Below, piece by piece: positions 47,347-58,059 of a stretch of DNA of 64,000 nt. The notes below the pieces were generated by a model, which worked only from the letters and a program-made list of their open reading frames with translations, made no database searches and was not told the origin of the DNA. The translations under genes were made by a program, and so were the position numbers. Numbering within the stretch: position 1 is the stretch's first letter; every line of letters starts with the position of its first letter. The stretch is taken from positions 11,058,303 to 11,122,302 of the forward strand of contig CM019704.1 of assembly GCA_009760885.1 (NCBI GenBank), read 5' to 3'. The stretch comes from Achatina immaculata. Its lineage: Eukaryota > Mollusca > Gastropoda > Stylommatophora > Achatinidae.

Positions 47347-47956
47347 GTACATAATTTTTTTTCTAATGATCTCCCTTGGTATCTTTCAAAGAATTATATT
47401 CTGTTCAATACATGAGTCTTCTGCAATACTAGTAGAAATCTTCTTCAGTCTCCCTGAAACCGCAAGCTAGTGATCTTTGCAGCTGATGGGGTGAAGATGT
47501 TGGGCATGGCATCATGTTTGCTTAGGAGCAGGTTATGATGGCTATTTTGTCAGTCTTGAATAGGACGTCTGCAGTGGTTCTCAGAATCCACCAACATTGG
47601 GACAGTGCAATCTCTGCACTATTTCCCAGGCTAGGCCTGTTAGTGGGGGTACCAATGAAGAGGTGGAACAAGGTCTTGGTCAGCTATGGTTCGCCAACCC
47701 TGACGCTAGCATGACAGCAATGGGTTGTTGAGTGCAAATTGGACAGCATCTTCACCTCCTACCACAGCAGTAATCAAAAGTACTGTATGCATGTACTCGC
47801 TGTTTGTTAACTGCAGTCAGAATAAATTCTTCAATGTATGGATATGTTTGATTTTTTTTAAAAATCTAATATTTTGTTGCTGAATGAACATGAGAATCTA
47901 GATTTATCATAGAAGTACAGCTGTGGATTTAGTAAGCTCATCAAGAAGAATTATCT

Positions 47957-48769
47957 TTGTCCTCATTCTGTCTCTCTGAACTGTAAACAGAATGATGTTT
48001 TCCTTGCAACAAATTCAGTGAAGTTTGTCCTCATTCTGTCTCTCTGAACTGTAAATAAAATGATGTTTTCCTTGCAACAAATTCAGTGAAGTTTGTCCTC
48101 ATTCTGTCTCTCTGAACTGTAAACAGAATGATGTTTTCCTTGCAACAAATTCAGTGAAGTTTGTCCTCATTCTGTCTCTCTGAACTGTAAACAAAATGAT
48201 GTTTTCCTTGCAACAAATTCAGTGAAGTTTGTCCTCATTCTGTCTCTCTGAACTGTAACAAAATGATGTTTTCCTTGCAACAAATTCAGTGAAGTTTGTC
48301 CTCATTCTGTCTCTCTGAACTGTAAACAAAATGATGTTTTCCTTGCAACAAATTCAGTGAAGTTTGTCCTCATTCTGTCTCTCTGAACTGTAAACAAAAT
48401 GATGTTTTCCTTGCAACAAATTCAGTGAAGTTTGTCCTCATTCTGTCTCTCTGAACTGTAACAAAATGATGTTTTCCTTGCAACAAATTCAGTGAAGTTT
48501 GTCCTCATTCTGTCTCTCTGAACTGTAAACAAAATGATGTTTTCCTTGCAACAAATTCAGTGAAGTTTGTCCTCATTCTGTCTCTCTGAACTGTAAACAA
48601 AATGATGTTTTCCTTGCAACAAATTCAGTGAAGTTTGCCCTCATTCTGTCTCTCTGAACTGTAAACAAAATGATGTTTTCCTTGCAACAAATTCAGTGAA
48701 GTTTGTCCTCATTCTGTCTCTCTGAACTGTAAATAAAATGATGTTTTCCTTGCAACAAATTCAGTGAAG
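47957..48769. repeat. 68-bp minisatellite, about 12 units
   Basis: The same unit as at 46189. Minor variants are seen (AAATAAAATG, AACAGAATG, one GTTTGCCCTC). The array is over three times longer than in duplication copy 1. Confidence 0.95.
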
Positions 48770-48802
48770 GTGCAGAAGCACAAGTGTTGTGCTGAATGAT
48801 GA

Positions 48803-50105
48803 TGGGTTATGGTGCTTATATTACAGATTCAGAGTGGGTTATGGTGCTTATATTACAGATTCAGAGTGGGTTATGGTGCTTATATTACAGATTCAGAGTG
48901 GGTTATGGTGCTTATATTACAGATTCAGAGTGGGTTATGGTGCTTATATTACAGATTCAGAGTGGGTTATGGTGCTTATATTACAGATTCAGAGTGGGTT
49001 ATGGTGCTTATATTACAGATTCAGAGTGGGTTATGGTGCTTATATTACAGATTCAGAGTGGGTTATAGTGGTTATCTTACAGATTCAGAGTGGATTATAG
49101 TTGTTATCTTACAGATCCAGAGTGGGTTATAGTTGTTATCTTACAGATTCAGAGTGGGTTATAGTTGTTATCTTACAGACTGAGAGTGAATTATAGTGGT
49201 TATCTTACAAGCTGAGAGTGAGTCATAGTTGTTATCTTACAGACTGAGAGTGAATTATAGTGGTTATCTTACAAGCTGAGAATGAGTCATAGTGGTTATC
49301 TTACAGACTGAGAGTGAATTATAGTGGTTATCTTACAGACTGAGAGTGAATTATAGTGGTTATCTTACAGACTGAGTCATAGTGGTTATCTTACAGATTC
49401 AGAGTGGGTTATAGTGGTTATCTTACAGATTCAGAGTGGGTTATAGTTGTTATCTTACAGACTGAGAGTGAATTATAGTGGTTATCTTACAGACTGAGAG
49501 TGAATTATAATGGTTATCTTACAGACTGAGAGTGAATTATAATGGTTATCTTACAGACTGAGAGTGAATTATAATGGTTATCTTACAGACTGAGAGTGAA
49601 TTATAATGGTTATGTTACGGACTGAGAGTGAATTATAATGGATATCTTACAGACTGAGAGTGAATTATGGTGGTTATCTTACAGACTGAGAGTGAATTAT
49701 AATGGTTATCTTACAGACTGAGAGTGAATTATAATGGTTATCTTACAGACTGAGAGTGAATTATAATGGTTATCTTACAGACTGAAAGTGAATTATAATG
49801 GATATCTTACAGACTAAGAGTGAATTATGGTGGTTATCTTACAGACTGAGAGTGAATTATAATGGTTATCTTACAGACTGAGAGTGAATTATAATGGTTA
49901 TCTTACAGACTGAGAGTGAATTATAATGGATATCTTACAGACTGAGAGTGAATTATGGTGGTTATCTTACAAGCTGAGAATGAGTCATAGTGGTTATCTT
50001 ACAGACTGAGAGTGAATTATAATGATTATCTTACAGACTTAGAGTGAATTATAATGGTTATCTTACAGACTGAGAGTGAATTATGGTGGTTATCTTACAG
50101 ATATT
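48803..50105. repeat. 32-bp satellite array, about 40 units
   Basis: The left part (to about 49060) is nearly perfect TTATGGTGCTTATATTACAG plus ATTCAGAGTGGG. To the right it grades into TTATAGTGGTTATCTTACAG plus ACTGAGAGTGAA variants. Because 32 is not divisible by three, all frames of the homogeneous part look open with a 32-residue period; this is not coding. Every unit contains a pyrimidine-ACAG string resembling a 3' splice site. Confidence 0.95.
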
Positions 50106-50236
50106 GCTGCTAAAAAGATGCTGTGTTTCTCACCAGATTCTACAGTCATGGACTGTAGTGATCCTTTCTCCATTTGTCAGGTTGATTTTGTTACAGGGAA
50201 CACTCCAGAGAGGTGGGATAGGGTCTAGGCCAGTGA

Positions 50237-50545
50237 TAGTTTGTTGAACTGCAATAGTTCATTGACCTGCAATAGTTCATTGACCTGCAATAGTTCATTG
50301 ACCTGCAATAGTTTGTTGAACTGCAATAGTTCACTGACCTGCAATAGTTCATTGACCTGCAATAGTTCATTGACCTGCAATAGTTCATTGACCTGCAATA
50401 GTTTGTTGAACTGCGATAGTTCATTGACCTGCAATAGTTTGTTGAACTGCAATAGTTCATTGACCTGCAATAGTTTGTTGAACTGCAATAGTTCATTGAC
50501 CTGCAATAGTTTGTTGAACTGCAATAGTTCACTGAACGTCAATAG
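50237..50545. repeat. 18-bp minisatellite, about 17 units
   Basis: Two interleaved variants, CAATAGTTCATTGACCTG and CAATAGTTTGTTGAACTG, alternate irregularly. The 18-nt period makes open frames on both strands (for example NSSLTC repeats), which are artefacts. Confidence 0.95.
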
Positions 50546-50641
50546 TTTACTGGCCATGGCAGCTGTGCTGTCATTCTAGTATAGACAACTTTACTCTCTC
50601 ATCAGGGTAAATCTTATAAAAGTCTTCTGTTAGTGTAGTAA

Positions 50642-51400
50642 TCTTATGTCATGTTACAATATAATAGTGCATAAAAGTAGTACCAAAAAAGTGCCTTTGT
50701 TATTTTTAATGTATTTCAGCATATTTCTTACAGCATATAATTAAGTTTCTAAATACTCACCATCTGGTCACTGTCTGACATCAAATTTTTGTGAACATAT
50801 TTCAGTTTTATTATTAATCACGTCATGTTCTCATTATTTCTATACTTGCTGGTAGTTAATACAAGTTTACAGCAAGAGCTAAATCATGATTTGTTAAATT
50901 TAAATTTTGTAATTGTCTTTTATTCCTCATGGCATCTGTTTTTTGTTCATTTATTTTATTTCTTCTTGTTGTCTGATGAAAACTTGTTGCCAAAATATTG
51001 CATATTTAAGCTTATTATCATAATTTTTGTGTGTTTTTGTCATTTCTTTAACTACCATCCAAACAGGGCAATCACTGAATTGCTGAAAGTGTGTGATGAG
51101 AGAGCAGAAACTAAAGCTTATAGTCTCAAGGTTTGTGATGTTGTGTTATAATAATATAATGTTATGTCTCTTTGTGTCTAAAAATGGTTTAGAAGCAGGA
51201 AGTTGTCACATGATTATGGAACTTTGCCAGAATATATTTCTCTCATGGTTGATTCTACCAATAATGAATGCTATATTTGGCCACAGTTATAGGAAATCAT
51301 GTTTATTTTGGAGGGTCCAGTCTCATCAATCTTGAGGTTTGACCTTAATTTTCTCTTTTAATTATGCAGCATCCCTACACAAGCACTCTTCTTGTAGCAG
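50642..51400. repeat. 759-bp tandem duplication, copy 1 (contains exon L)
   Basis: Repeated immediately at 51401-52159 with only a few substitutions. TCTTATG marks both starts; GTAGCAGTCTT versus GTAGTAATCTT shows imperfect junction homology. Confidence 0.96.
51067..51130 (+). CDS. Kinesin-14 exon L, copy 1 (motor)
   Basis: A 64-nt exon from acceptor CATCCAAACAG to donor GTTTGT. Its first base completes the Arg codon from exon K. It then encodes AITELLKVCDERAETKAYSLK, matching the motor helix before the VSMVEIYNE strand. Identical to copy 2. Using both copies would break the frame (64 is not divisible by 3). Confidence 0.92.
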
Positions 51401-52159
51401 TCTTATGTCATGTTACAATATAATAGTGCATAAAAGTAGTACCAAAAAAGTGCCTTTGTTATTTTTAATGTATTTCAGCATATTTCTTACAGCATATAAT
51501 TAAGTTTCTAAATACTCACCATCTGGTCACTGTCTGACATCAAATTTTTGTGAACATATTTCAGTTTTATTATTAATCACGTCATGTTCTCATTATTTCT
51601 ATACTTGCTGGTAGTTAATACAAGTTTACAGCAAGAGCTAAGTCATGATTTGTTAAATTTAAATTTTGTAATTGTCTTTTATTCCTCATGGCATCTGTTT
51701 TTTGTTCATTTATTTTATTTCTTCTTGTTGTCTGATGAAAACTTGTTGCCAAAATATTGTATATTTAAGCTTATTATCATAATTTTTGTGTGTTTTTGTC
51801 ATTTCTTTAACTACCATCCAAACAGGGCAATCACTGAATTGCTGAAAGTGTGTGATGAGAGAGCAGAAACTAAAGCTTATAGTCTCAAGGTTTGTGATGT
51901 TGTGTTATAATAATATAATGTTATGTCTCTTTGTGTCTAAAAATGGTTTAGAAGCAGGAAGTTGTCACATGATTATGGAACTTTGCCAGAATATATTTCT
52001 CTCATGGTTGATTCTACCAATAATGAATGCTATATTTGGCCACAGTTATAGGAAATCATGTTTATTTTGGAGGGTCCAGTCTCATCAATCTTGAGGTTTG
52101 ACCTTAATTTTCTCTTTTAATTATGCAGCATCCCTACACAAGCACTCTTCTTGTAGCAG
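51401..52159. repeat. 759-bp tandem duplication, copy 2 (contains exon L')
   Basis: Exact length match to copy 1. Single-base differences include AAATCATGATT/AAGTCATGATT and TATTGCATATT/TATTGTATATT. Confidence 0.96.
51826..51889 (+). CDS. Kinesin-14 exon L', copy 2 (motor)
   Basis: Same exon as 51067-51130, offset 759 nt, with the same splice sites. Only one of the pair can be used in a working message. Confidence 0.88.
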
Positions 52160-52709
52160 TCTTTATCAAACTGTGAATATTAGCCATGAGAGAAGCTGCT
52201 CAACAAAATAAGGATCTGGAACCTCAACAAATAATGCTGTTTGAAGACTGTCTTTTCAGACAAAGAGAGCCAGTTATATAACAGACTGAAATAAATGTTA
52301 TCTAAATCATTTTTATTTCTTGTTTATGAGGACAAATTCAGGAATCACCATTTTTTCTGTTTCCTTTGGTCTTATGCACTTGACTGTGTTTACAGTAGTT
52401 TCTTGTCACTCATAACAGGGAAATCATGAACATTTTGTTAGTCCGTCAGAAATTATTTACATTTTTATTGATCTGATTTTTCACTTAAGATTTCTGCATC
52501 TTACACAGGAATGAATGTCACATCATGCCAAGATTTAAGGATCTTACACAGAAATGAATGATACATCATGTCAAGATTTCTACATCTTACACAGAAATGA
52601 GATACATCAAGTTATGACTGCTTGTCATGGGGATGAGAATGTGCCCTACAAGTTATTTTCTACATTTTTTAACTAATATTTTCAGCAGGTCTGATTTCTT
52701 TCTCCATAG
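52160..52709. other. Intron with a loose 50-bp tandem repeat
   Basis: Around 52490-52620, ATCTTACACAG(A/G)AATGA recurs about three times at roughly 50-nt spacing. Nothing else is recognised before exon M. Confidence 0.6.
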
Positions 52710-52915
52710 GTTTCAATGGTGGAAATTTACAATGAGACCATCCAGGATTTGCTGACAGAAGATACCAGGACTCTAGATCTGCAGATGATAGGGAACTCTG
52801 TGAAGATACCAAACATCATGGAGATGCCTGTTACTGAAGTCAGGGATATTAAAGAAGCTATGAGACTTGGGGACAAGAACAGGAAGACAGCATCAACCAA
52901 AATGAACTCATCCAG
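52710..52915 (+). CDS. Kinesin-14 exon M (motor, up to switch I)
   Basis: A 206-nt exon from acceptor TTTCTCCATAG to donor GTGATT, opening in phase 0 and ending two bases into a Ser codon. It encodes VSMVEIYNETIQDLL (conserved strand/helix of the motor), a loop region with VKIPNIMEMPVTEV, and the start of switch I, ...STKMNSS. The switch I motif NxxSSRSH is completed by exon N. Confidence 0.95.
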
Positions 52916-53275
52916 GTGATTTTCTTCAAGAGTGTTAAAGTTGAAAGCTATATGAGCCTTCCTTGTCTCTAGAAACAAAAGAGCATCAGTGAGGACAATA
53001 TAATATGTCTTAATGTGATAACTGGTTTCCTGTTAGACTTGGGTCTGCTGTCTAAATCATGGAGAATCATTTCTAGGACAGTATACATTCCTGACTATTA
53101 TCAATACTAGAAATTTCTTAGTCACAGATAAAACTGGAGATATGATTTCAAATAAACTGAGTAACAGTAAATGTCTCCAGCCTACAGGTAATTCTTGTTA
53201 ACTTTGGATGAATTTTTCTGTTATTTATGTTGTTAAGTATGCAAATTTTAAAATATTTAATTGTATTTTTATCTT

Positions 53276-53550
53276 CATTCATTCATTCATTTGCATGTCC
53301 CTTGCGGAACTTTGCCTCCCAAACAGCACTCCTGTAGGCCTCTCGGTTGTGAGCAAGATGGCCTGCTGCTGCTGCTGTGTCCATTTGCAGATCATCAACG
53401 ATGTCTTGCAGCCATCTTTTTCTTTTTCCCATTATGTATCCTTCCAGTACGGTCTTCTCTAAATTATCATGATGTTTAATGTGTCCAAAATATTTAAGTT
53501 TTCTCTCTCTAATCCTCTTTACTAGCCAGCCTTCTTCATTATTAAGCTCT
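53276..53550 (-). mobile_element. LINE-A 3' fragment, reversed
   Basis: TTCATTCATTCATTTGCATG plus the CCTTGCGGAACTTTGCCTCC terminus runs on to the reverse of GWLVKRI near 53530. It is a short truncated copy. Confidence 0.88.
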
Positions 53551-53708
53551 TTTTATCTTATTATGAGCTAAATTAATTTTGTTGACTAATGACTGAAATT
53601 CTTTGCACACTGAAAATAAAATTTATAAATATTCTCAGAAGAGACTAAACTTATTAGATCGGGAGAGAGAAGTTAGGAATTATTATTAAAAATGTTGTCT
53701 CCCCCTAG

Positions 53709-53895
53709 TTCCCGATCTCACCTGGTCCTGATGTTGACTGTGGAAGGTGAGGACAAAGTAACAGGTGCCATTTCCAGAGGTGTGCTCACTTTATGTGACC
53801 TTGCTGGATCTGAAAGAATTAGTAAATCAGAGGCTACTGGTCAGAGGCTGGTGGAGGCTGCTGCCATTAACAAGTCTCTGTCAGCTCTGGGCCAG
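53709..53895 (+). CDS. Kinesin-14 exon N (switch I end, switch II)
   Basis: A 187-nt exon after acceptor TCTCCCCCTAG, completing the split Ser codon. It encodes [13 protein letters not shown], then [20 protein letters not shown] and [12 protein letters not shown], ending in phase 0 before donor GTTTGT. DLAGSE is switch II, with the Gly that senses the ATP gamma-phosphate. The INKSLSALG helix is the microtubule-binding alpha4 region. Confidence 0.96.
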
Positions 53896-54319
53896 GTTTG
53901 TTATTTTCATGTGTTCTTAAAATTATGGAATTTATTTTACATATGGAACATTTTTGAAAGAATAGCCATACCATTAAGCAAACTTTACTTAGTCATTGTA
54001 TGGCCAAAGATATTTAGTGACTATTAAGAAAAACCCAATTCATACTGATTATACAAACAAGTGTGCTACAGCAAACTTCCCGGTAATAGCTGAAAAGTCA
54101 GAAATTTCAGCTTGTGACTTCTTCAGACAAAAAACAGAAACAATTAGAGAGGAAAGGAGAACATATACTACAAGTAAAGGAGGGAAAATATAGCAATGAT
54201 TAAAAACTTATGAAACTTTTTAATGTAATCATAATCTTATCACTGATTGCACCAAAAACATAAATGTCTTGAACAAAATGATGTCAGCATAAATTTTTAA
54301 TACCAGCTATTGTCATACT

Positions 54320-54497
54320 TTTTTCAGTCTCATCAAGGGATGTTATGCCCACTGAACTGGCCAAATTGGTAGGCATAAAATCCCTTTATGAGGCTGAAAA
54401 AGCTCACAAAAAACAGGAAAACTTGGCAAACTACCATGTGAGCCCTATGTGATGTTTAATGGCATGGGAAGGATATACGATATAAGATATAAAGACA
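54320..54497 (+). mobile_element. LINE-C 3' end with head-to-head fold-back
   Basis: The direct part (54359-54497) runs from GGCCAAATTGGTAGGCATAA to the terminus CCCTATGTGATGTTTAATGG plus an ATAAGATATA-like tail. Upstream, 54320-54360 is the same LINE region in reverse orientation, meeting it at GGCC. The arms differ at several positions, so two LINE copies or an old inversion are possible. Confidence 0.8.
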
Positions 54498-54503
54498 AAA
54501 TTA

Positions 54504-55710
54504 TTCATTTGCATGTCCCTTGCGGAACCTTGGCTCCCAAACAGCACTCTTGTAGGCCTCTCAGTTGTGAGCAAGATGGCCTGCTGCTGATGCATCCATT
54601 TGCAGATCCTCAAAGATGTCTTCGCCTTGGTCTTCCTCTCTTTCTTTTTCCCATTATGTACCCTTCCAAGACGGTTTTCTCTAGATTATCATGATGTTTA
54701 ATGTGTCTAAAATATTTAAGTTTTCTCTCCCTAATCCTCTTTACTAGCCAGCCTTCATCTATATTAAGTTCTTGTAGTATAGATATCAAACCAGGCTTTT
54801 GCAATGCTACAGAATATATGGAAATCAAATAAACTAAGCATAAATATGAAAATCAGGATATTTAAGAGTAATGTTCTAAGTGTACTACTCTATGGAAGTG
54901 AATGCTGGAAAATCACCAAAACCATAGAAAACAAGTTGAATTCTTTACAGACTAAATGTTTACGTAGAATTAAAAAAATATTTTGGCCAAACACCATAAG
55001 AAATAACATCTTATTGGCAGAAATGCAGATGAAACCACTGACAACAATTATTGAGGAGAGACGCTGGCGATGGTTGGGACATGTGCTCCGAATGACTGAC
55101 AACTCACTACCAAAAATAGCACTAAGATGGACACCACAGGGGAGCAGAAGTAAGGGTAGACCAAAAGAGACATGGAGAAGAACAACAGAAAGGATGTTGA
55201 GCAATAGAGGGCTCACCTGGGCAAGAGCAGAAAAAAAGGCGAAAGACAGGCATTTGTGGAAAACCCTTGCGGAAGCCCCATGTGCCCTGGGCACTTAAGG
55301 TTCAGAGAGAGAGTATAGATATGTTTGTTCTTTTTTGTGTCCATGATATTTGAAGAACTCTTCCGTAGCATTTACATTCAAAGGCATTTATGTGTTTCTC
55401 AGCTGTTTTGTTAAGTGTCCAGGTCTCACAGGCATATGTTGCAATGGGAAAGATACATGCCCTTAAAAATTTTATTTTTGTAGTTCTGTCTGCTCCTCTC
55501 CACAGATTCTTTAGTTATTTTACTTTCTGAAGAGCAATAGATGTCCTCCTTTTAATTTCCCTCATTGTATCTCCATTACTAGTTAGTAGTGATTCAAGAT
55601 ATTAAAAACTCTCCACTTCTTCCAATTTTTCCTCGTTGATACATATTTCTGTTCTTACAGACAGACATAATTAGTTTTTGCATTCCTTTTTGTGTTGTGG
55701 ACAGTAATAA
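54504..55710 (-). mobile_element. LINE-A 3' part, reversed, split by LINE-B
   Basis: 54504-54786 holds the LINE-A terminus and the reverse of the KYFRHIK/GWLVKRI region. The sequence resumes at 55323 with the reverse of KRTNISIL, YACETW, NLWRG and FEYLG. The two parts join perfectly when the LINE-B copy and one target duplication are removed. Confidence 0.9.
54787..55311 (+). mobile_element. LINE-B insertion nested in LINE-A
   Basis: A 525-bp 5'-truncated LINE-B with an open frame (MLQNIWKSNKLSINMKIRIF to WKTLAEAPCALGT). Its tail GGTTCAGAGAGAG is followed by a perfect 11-bp target duplication AGTATAGATAT (54776-54786 and 55312-55322). It closely resembles the reversed copy at 22501-23498. 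Confidence 0.93.
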
Positions 55711-55783
55711 TTAATAATAAATTAATTTAACTAACTGCATCTGGTTGTAAACATTTTTTAAAAATATAGATATATATTTTCAG

Positions 55784-55879
55784 GTGTTTTCAGCTCTGAG
55801 AGAAAGTCAGCTGCACATCCCTTACAGGAACTCAAAGTTGACTCAGATATTGAGGCCCTGTTTGGGTGGTGATGCAAAG
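55784..55879 (+). CDS. Kinesin-14 exon O (motor)
   Basis: A 96-nt exon, phase 0 to 0, from acceptor TATATTTTCAG to donor GTACTT. It encodes [20 protein letters not shown] and [22 protein letters not shown] is a hallmark of the kinesin motor near the microtubule-binding face. Confidence 0.95.
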
Positions 55880-56880
55880 GTACTTAAAATGTCATTCTCA
55901 TCTCTTTCTATTTGTCTTTCATGTTGATCACTGTTAATCTTTAAAAGCAGAACCTTATAGAAGGGATATTCTTCCTAAATCTCAGAACTCAACCTGTTAA
56001 TTCTGGTTCACTTGGGAATGTAGTGTGCGTGTTTGGGCTGCATTCTGGCCTGCCAAAGATAGTAGTGTGTCAGTTACACTGCAGATCCTCAGACAAACAA
56101 CCAGGGCACACATGCACAGACACATAAAGGTCAAGCAACAGCTTCCTGTCAATTTATTTACCACAACTTTTAATCTGAAAACTGAAAACAAAGAGGATTG
56201 AATTACTGCTCTAAAAATCCGCTTTCTAGCATGGAATTTTTCACTGTGCTGATTACAGTTTTCTTCTGGAGTAGCTTACAGTAGTTTAGATTTATTATCT
56301 TTGAGTAAAACTTTGCAGAGTCACATTCAGTTTTGTTGTTTGCTGAGAAAAGTTTTCTGACTATTGGAATTTCTGAAAAGCCTGCATGCACACCCACACC
56401 CACACATATTCACACCTTGTTCTATTGGCAGTTTTTGGAGGCGTGGCAATGGCTCTGCTATGTGAATGATGTGGATGAGTAAGCCAGAGTCTTTGAAGAT
56501 CCCCATCTTTCCTTCTTGCTGTACTTCTTGAAAGCAGATCATTACTGGTAGAAGTCAGTATGTTCTCAATAGTGAGTTTTCCAAGAACCATGTTCTTTTA
56601 ATCCATTCCAGGAGTTTAGGAAAGCCACCATGATTCACACTTCATTTGATCCATTGCTGGTGTTTCAAGAACTTTGCCACAGCATTAAATACAAAAACTG
56701 TACATTTTTAGATACAGGAAAATCATCCACTGTTCAGCCAAATATGGCTGATATGGTTATATTTGTAATTTCATACTCACAATGGTGATAGGTCTTTCTA
56801 TGATTTTTATTGTTGTTTCACTGGAAAATATGGGCACTAACACAATATCCCTATGTGCCTCTAAGGCATGACAGGATTAC
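55880..56880. other. Intron O-P, no gene recognised
   Basis: No exon or familiar repeat seen before the minisatellite. Confidence 0.5.
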
Positions 56881-56886
56881 CTTTAC

Positions 56887-57033
56887 CTTCACTCACTGTT
56901 GCTTCACTCATTGTAGCTTTACTCATTGTAGCTTCACTCACTGTTGCTTCACTCATTGTTGTTTCACTCATTGTTGCATCACTCATTGTTGTTTCACTCA
57001 TTGTTGCATCACTCATTGTTGCTTCACTCATTG
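56887..57033. repeat. 15-bp minisatellite
   Basis: About ten units of TTCACTCATTGTTGC with T/A and A/G variants. A 15-nt period keeps frames open on both strands; these are not genes. Confidence 0.93.
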
Positions 57034-57156
57034 TTTTCCTATGTGATGCAAAATTACAAAACATCTGTCTGGAAGTAGTCTGCTTTTTTCTTGTGTGTGT
57101 GTGTATGTCTGTGTTGGCCATGAGTGAATAGATCTATTTATTTTTGCATCTTTTAG

Positions 57157-57303
57157 GCTTGTTTGTTTGTGAACATCAGCCCAGATAGCAGCAACTATTC
57201 AGAGACATGTAACACACTTGAGTTTGGAAGCAATGCACGCCAGGTAGCACTTGGGCAGGCCAAACAGAATATACAACGGAAATCAGGCTTTCCTCCAAAA
57301 TAA
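57157..57303 (+). CDS. Kinesin-14 exon P (motor end and stop)
   Basis: The last coding exon, 147 nt including TAA, follows acceptor GCATCTTTTAG. It encodes ACLFVNISPDSSNYSETCNT, LEFGSNARQVALGQAKQNI and a short basic tail RKSGFPPK. The VNISP and TLEFGSNARQV segments are the usual end of the motor core. The tail after the motor is only about 15 residues, so a long C-terminal regulatory domain is absent. Confidence 0.96.
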   Translation, partial: ACLFVNISPDSSNYSETCNTLEFGSNARQVALGQAKQNIQRKSGFPPK

Positions 57304-57349
57304 CTTAAAAACATGTGTATGCACTTATATATATATATATATATATTTA

Positions 57350-57471
57350 TCTTATCTTATATATTATATCCTTCCCGTGATGTTAAATGTCACATAGGGC
57401 TCGCAAAGTAGTTCGCCAATTTTTCTTGTCTTCTGTGAGTCTTTCAACCTCATCAAGGGATTTTATGCCTG

Positions 57472-57475
<4 letters not shown>
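57350..57475 (-). mobile_element. LINE-C 3' fragment, reversed, first
   Basis: CTTATCTTATATATTATATCC tail, then CGTGATGTTAAATGTCACAT and the reverse of the LTGIKSFDEVERL-type region. It is bounded by TA microsatellites and lies directly in the presumed 3' UTR. Confidence 0.85.
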
Positions 57476-57505
<30 letters not shown>

Positions 57506-57506
57506 C
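57476..57506. repeat. (TA)n microsatellite
   Basis: A run of TA units between two LINE-C fragments. Shorter TA runs are at about 57328-57346 and 57862-57881. Confidence 0.9.
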
Positions 57507-57862
57507 TCATGTCCTTCCTGTGAAGCTAAACATCACATAGAGGCTGTGTGGTAGTTCGCCAAGATTTCCTGTCTTCAGCGAGTTTTTCAGTCTCATCAAG
57601 GGATGTTATGCCTATTGATCTGGCCTCTCTTAACAATGTCCTCTTTAGAGTTTCATGTGGTCAACCTCTTTTTCTTTGGCCTGTTGTGTTCCACTTAACA
57701 GCTTGTTTGAGGATCCTCTGATTGTTTCTTCTCATCACATGACTGGCATAGGTCCATCTTCTTTTTCTGATCACCCATGAGAGAGGGTGTTGCTAGCTCA
57801 TCTGTCTTATCTCTGCGTTGTTCTTGAATTTGTTCCACTTTATACTGAGTATTTTCCTTAGG
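57507..57862 (-). mobile_element. LINE-C 3' fragment, reversed, second
   Basis: A longer copy of the same terminus, reading (reverse) from FENKCLRK/AEIRQM through GHLMRRN and GRPRETLKRTLL to the 3' end at CATGTCCTTCCTGTGAAGC. Confidence 0.85.
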
Positions 57863-58059
57863 ATATATATATATATATATAGTTACATAAAATATTTATA
57901 ATACCTTAAATGTTATTCATCTTTTAGATTTCTATTGAATTTAAATTTCTCTATTTTATGTCTTTTAATATCACAAATGATGTAATTTTATTTTAAATTG
58001 TTAACATTGTTAAAATGACTGATATTCTGCCCATATCATAAATAATGTTTTGTCTCTAT

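Larger units (their letters stand above)
46428..48240. repeat. 1.8-kb tandem duplication, copy 2 (contains exon K')
   Basis: Near-identical to 44643-46427, with small indels in poly-T and ACAGT tracts. Its right limit is blurred because the shared 68-bp minisatellite has expanded to about 12 units. Confidence 0.9.
8380..57303 (+). other. Kinesin-14 (C-terminal motor kinesin) gene, 5'-incomplete
   Basis: This is a spliced gene of 16 distinct recognisable exons (A-P) across 49 kb. With one copy of each duplicated exon, the exons add up to 1950 nt and keep phase at every junction, giving 649 codons plus TAA. A motor domain at the C-terminus, preceded by a helical stalk and the neck pair GN (residues 319-320 of the joined part), is the mark of kinesin-14 motors, which move towards microtubule minus ends. 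Visible motor motifs are the P-loop GQTGSGKT (395-402), NxxSSRSH (504-511), DLAGSE (537-542) and [10 protein letters not shown] (580-589). The N-terminal 130 or so residues match no domain I can name. The start codon, the promoter and possibly further exons lie upstream. Subfamily (KIFC3-like, KCBP-like or other) is not resolved. Confidence 0.9.

Noticed and set aside
48789..49132. Overlapping open frames of about 90-107 codons with repeated LWCLYYRFRVGYGAYITDSE-type peptide
   Set aside because: They are produced by a 32-bp tandem repeat whose period is not divisible by three. The same peptide appears in all three forward frames, which is a repeat artefact.
50191..50579. Open frames on both strands encoding NSSLTC / NYCRSM repeats
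   Set aside because: They arise from the 18-bp minisatellite, which is open on both strands, with no splice context and no known homologue.
56810..57131. Open frames over the TCACTCATTGTTGCT repeat
   Set aside because: A 15-bp minisatellite inside the last intron; open frames occur on both strands for the same trivial reason.
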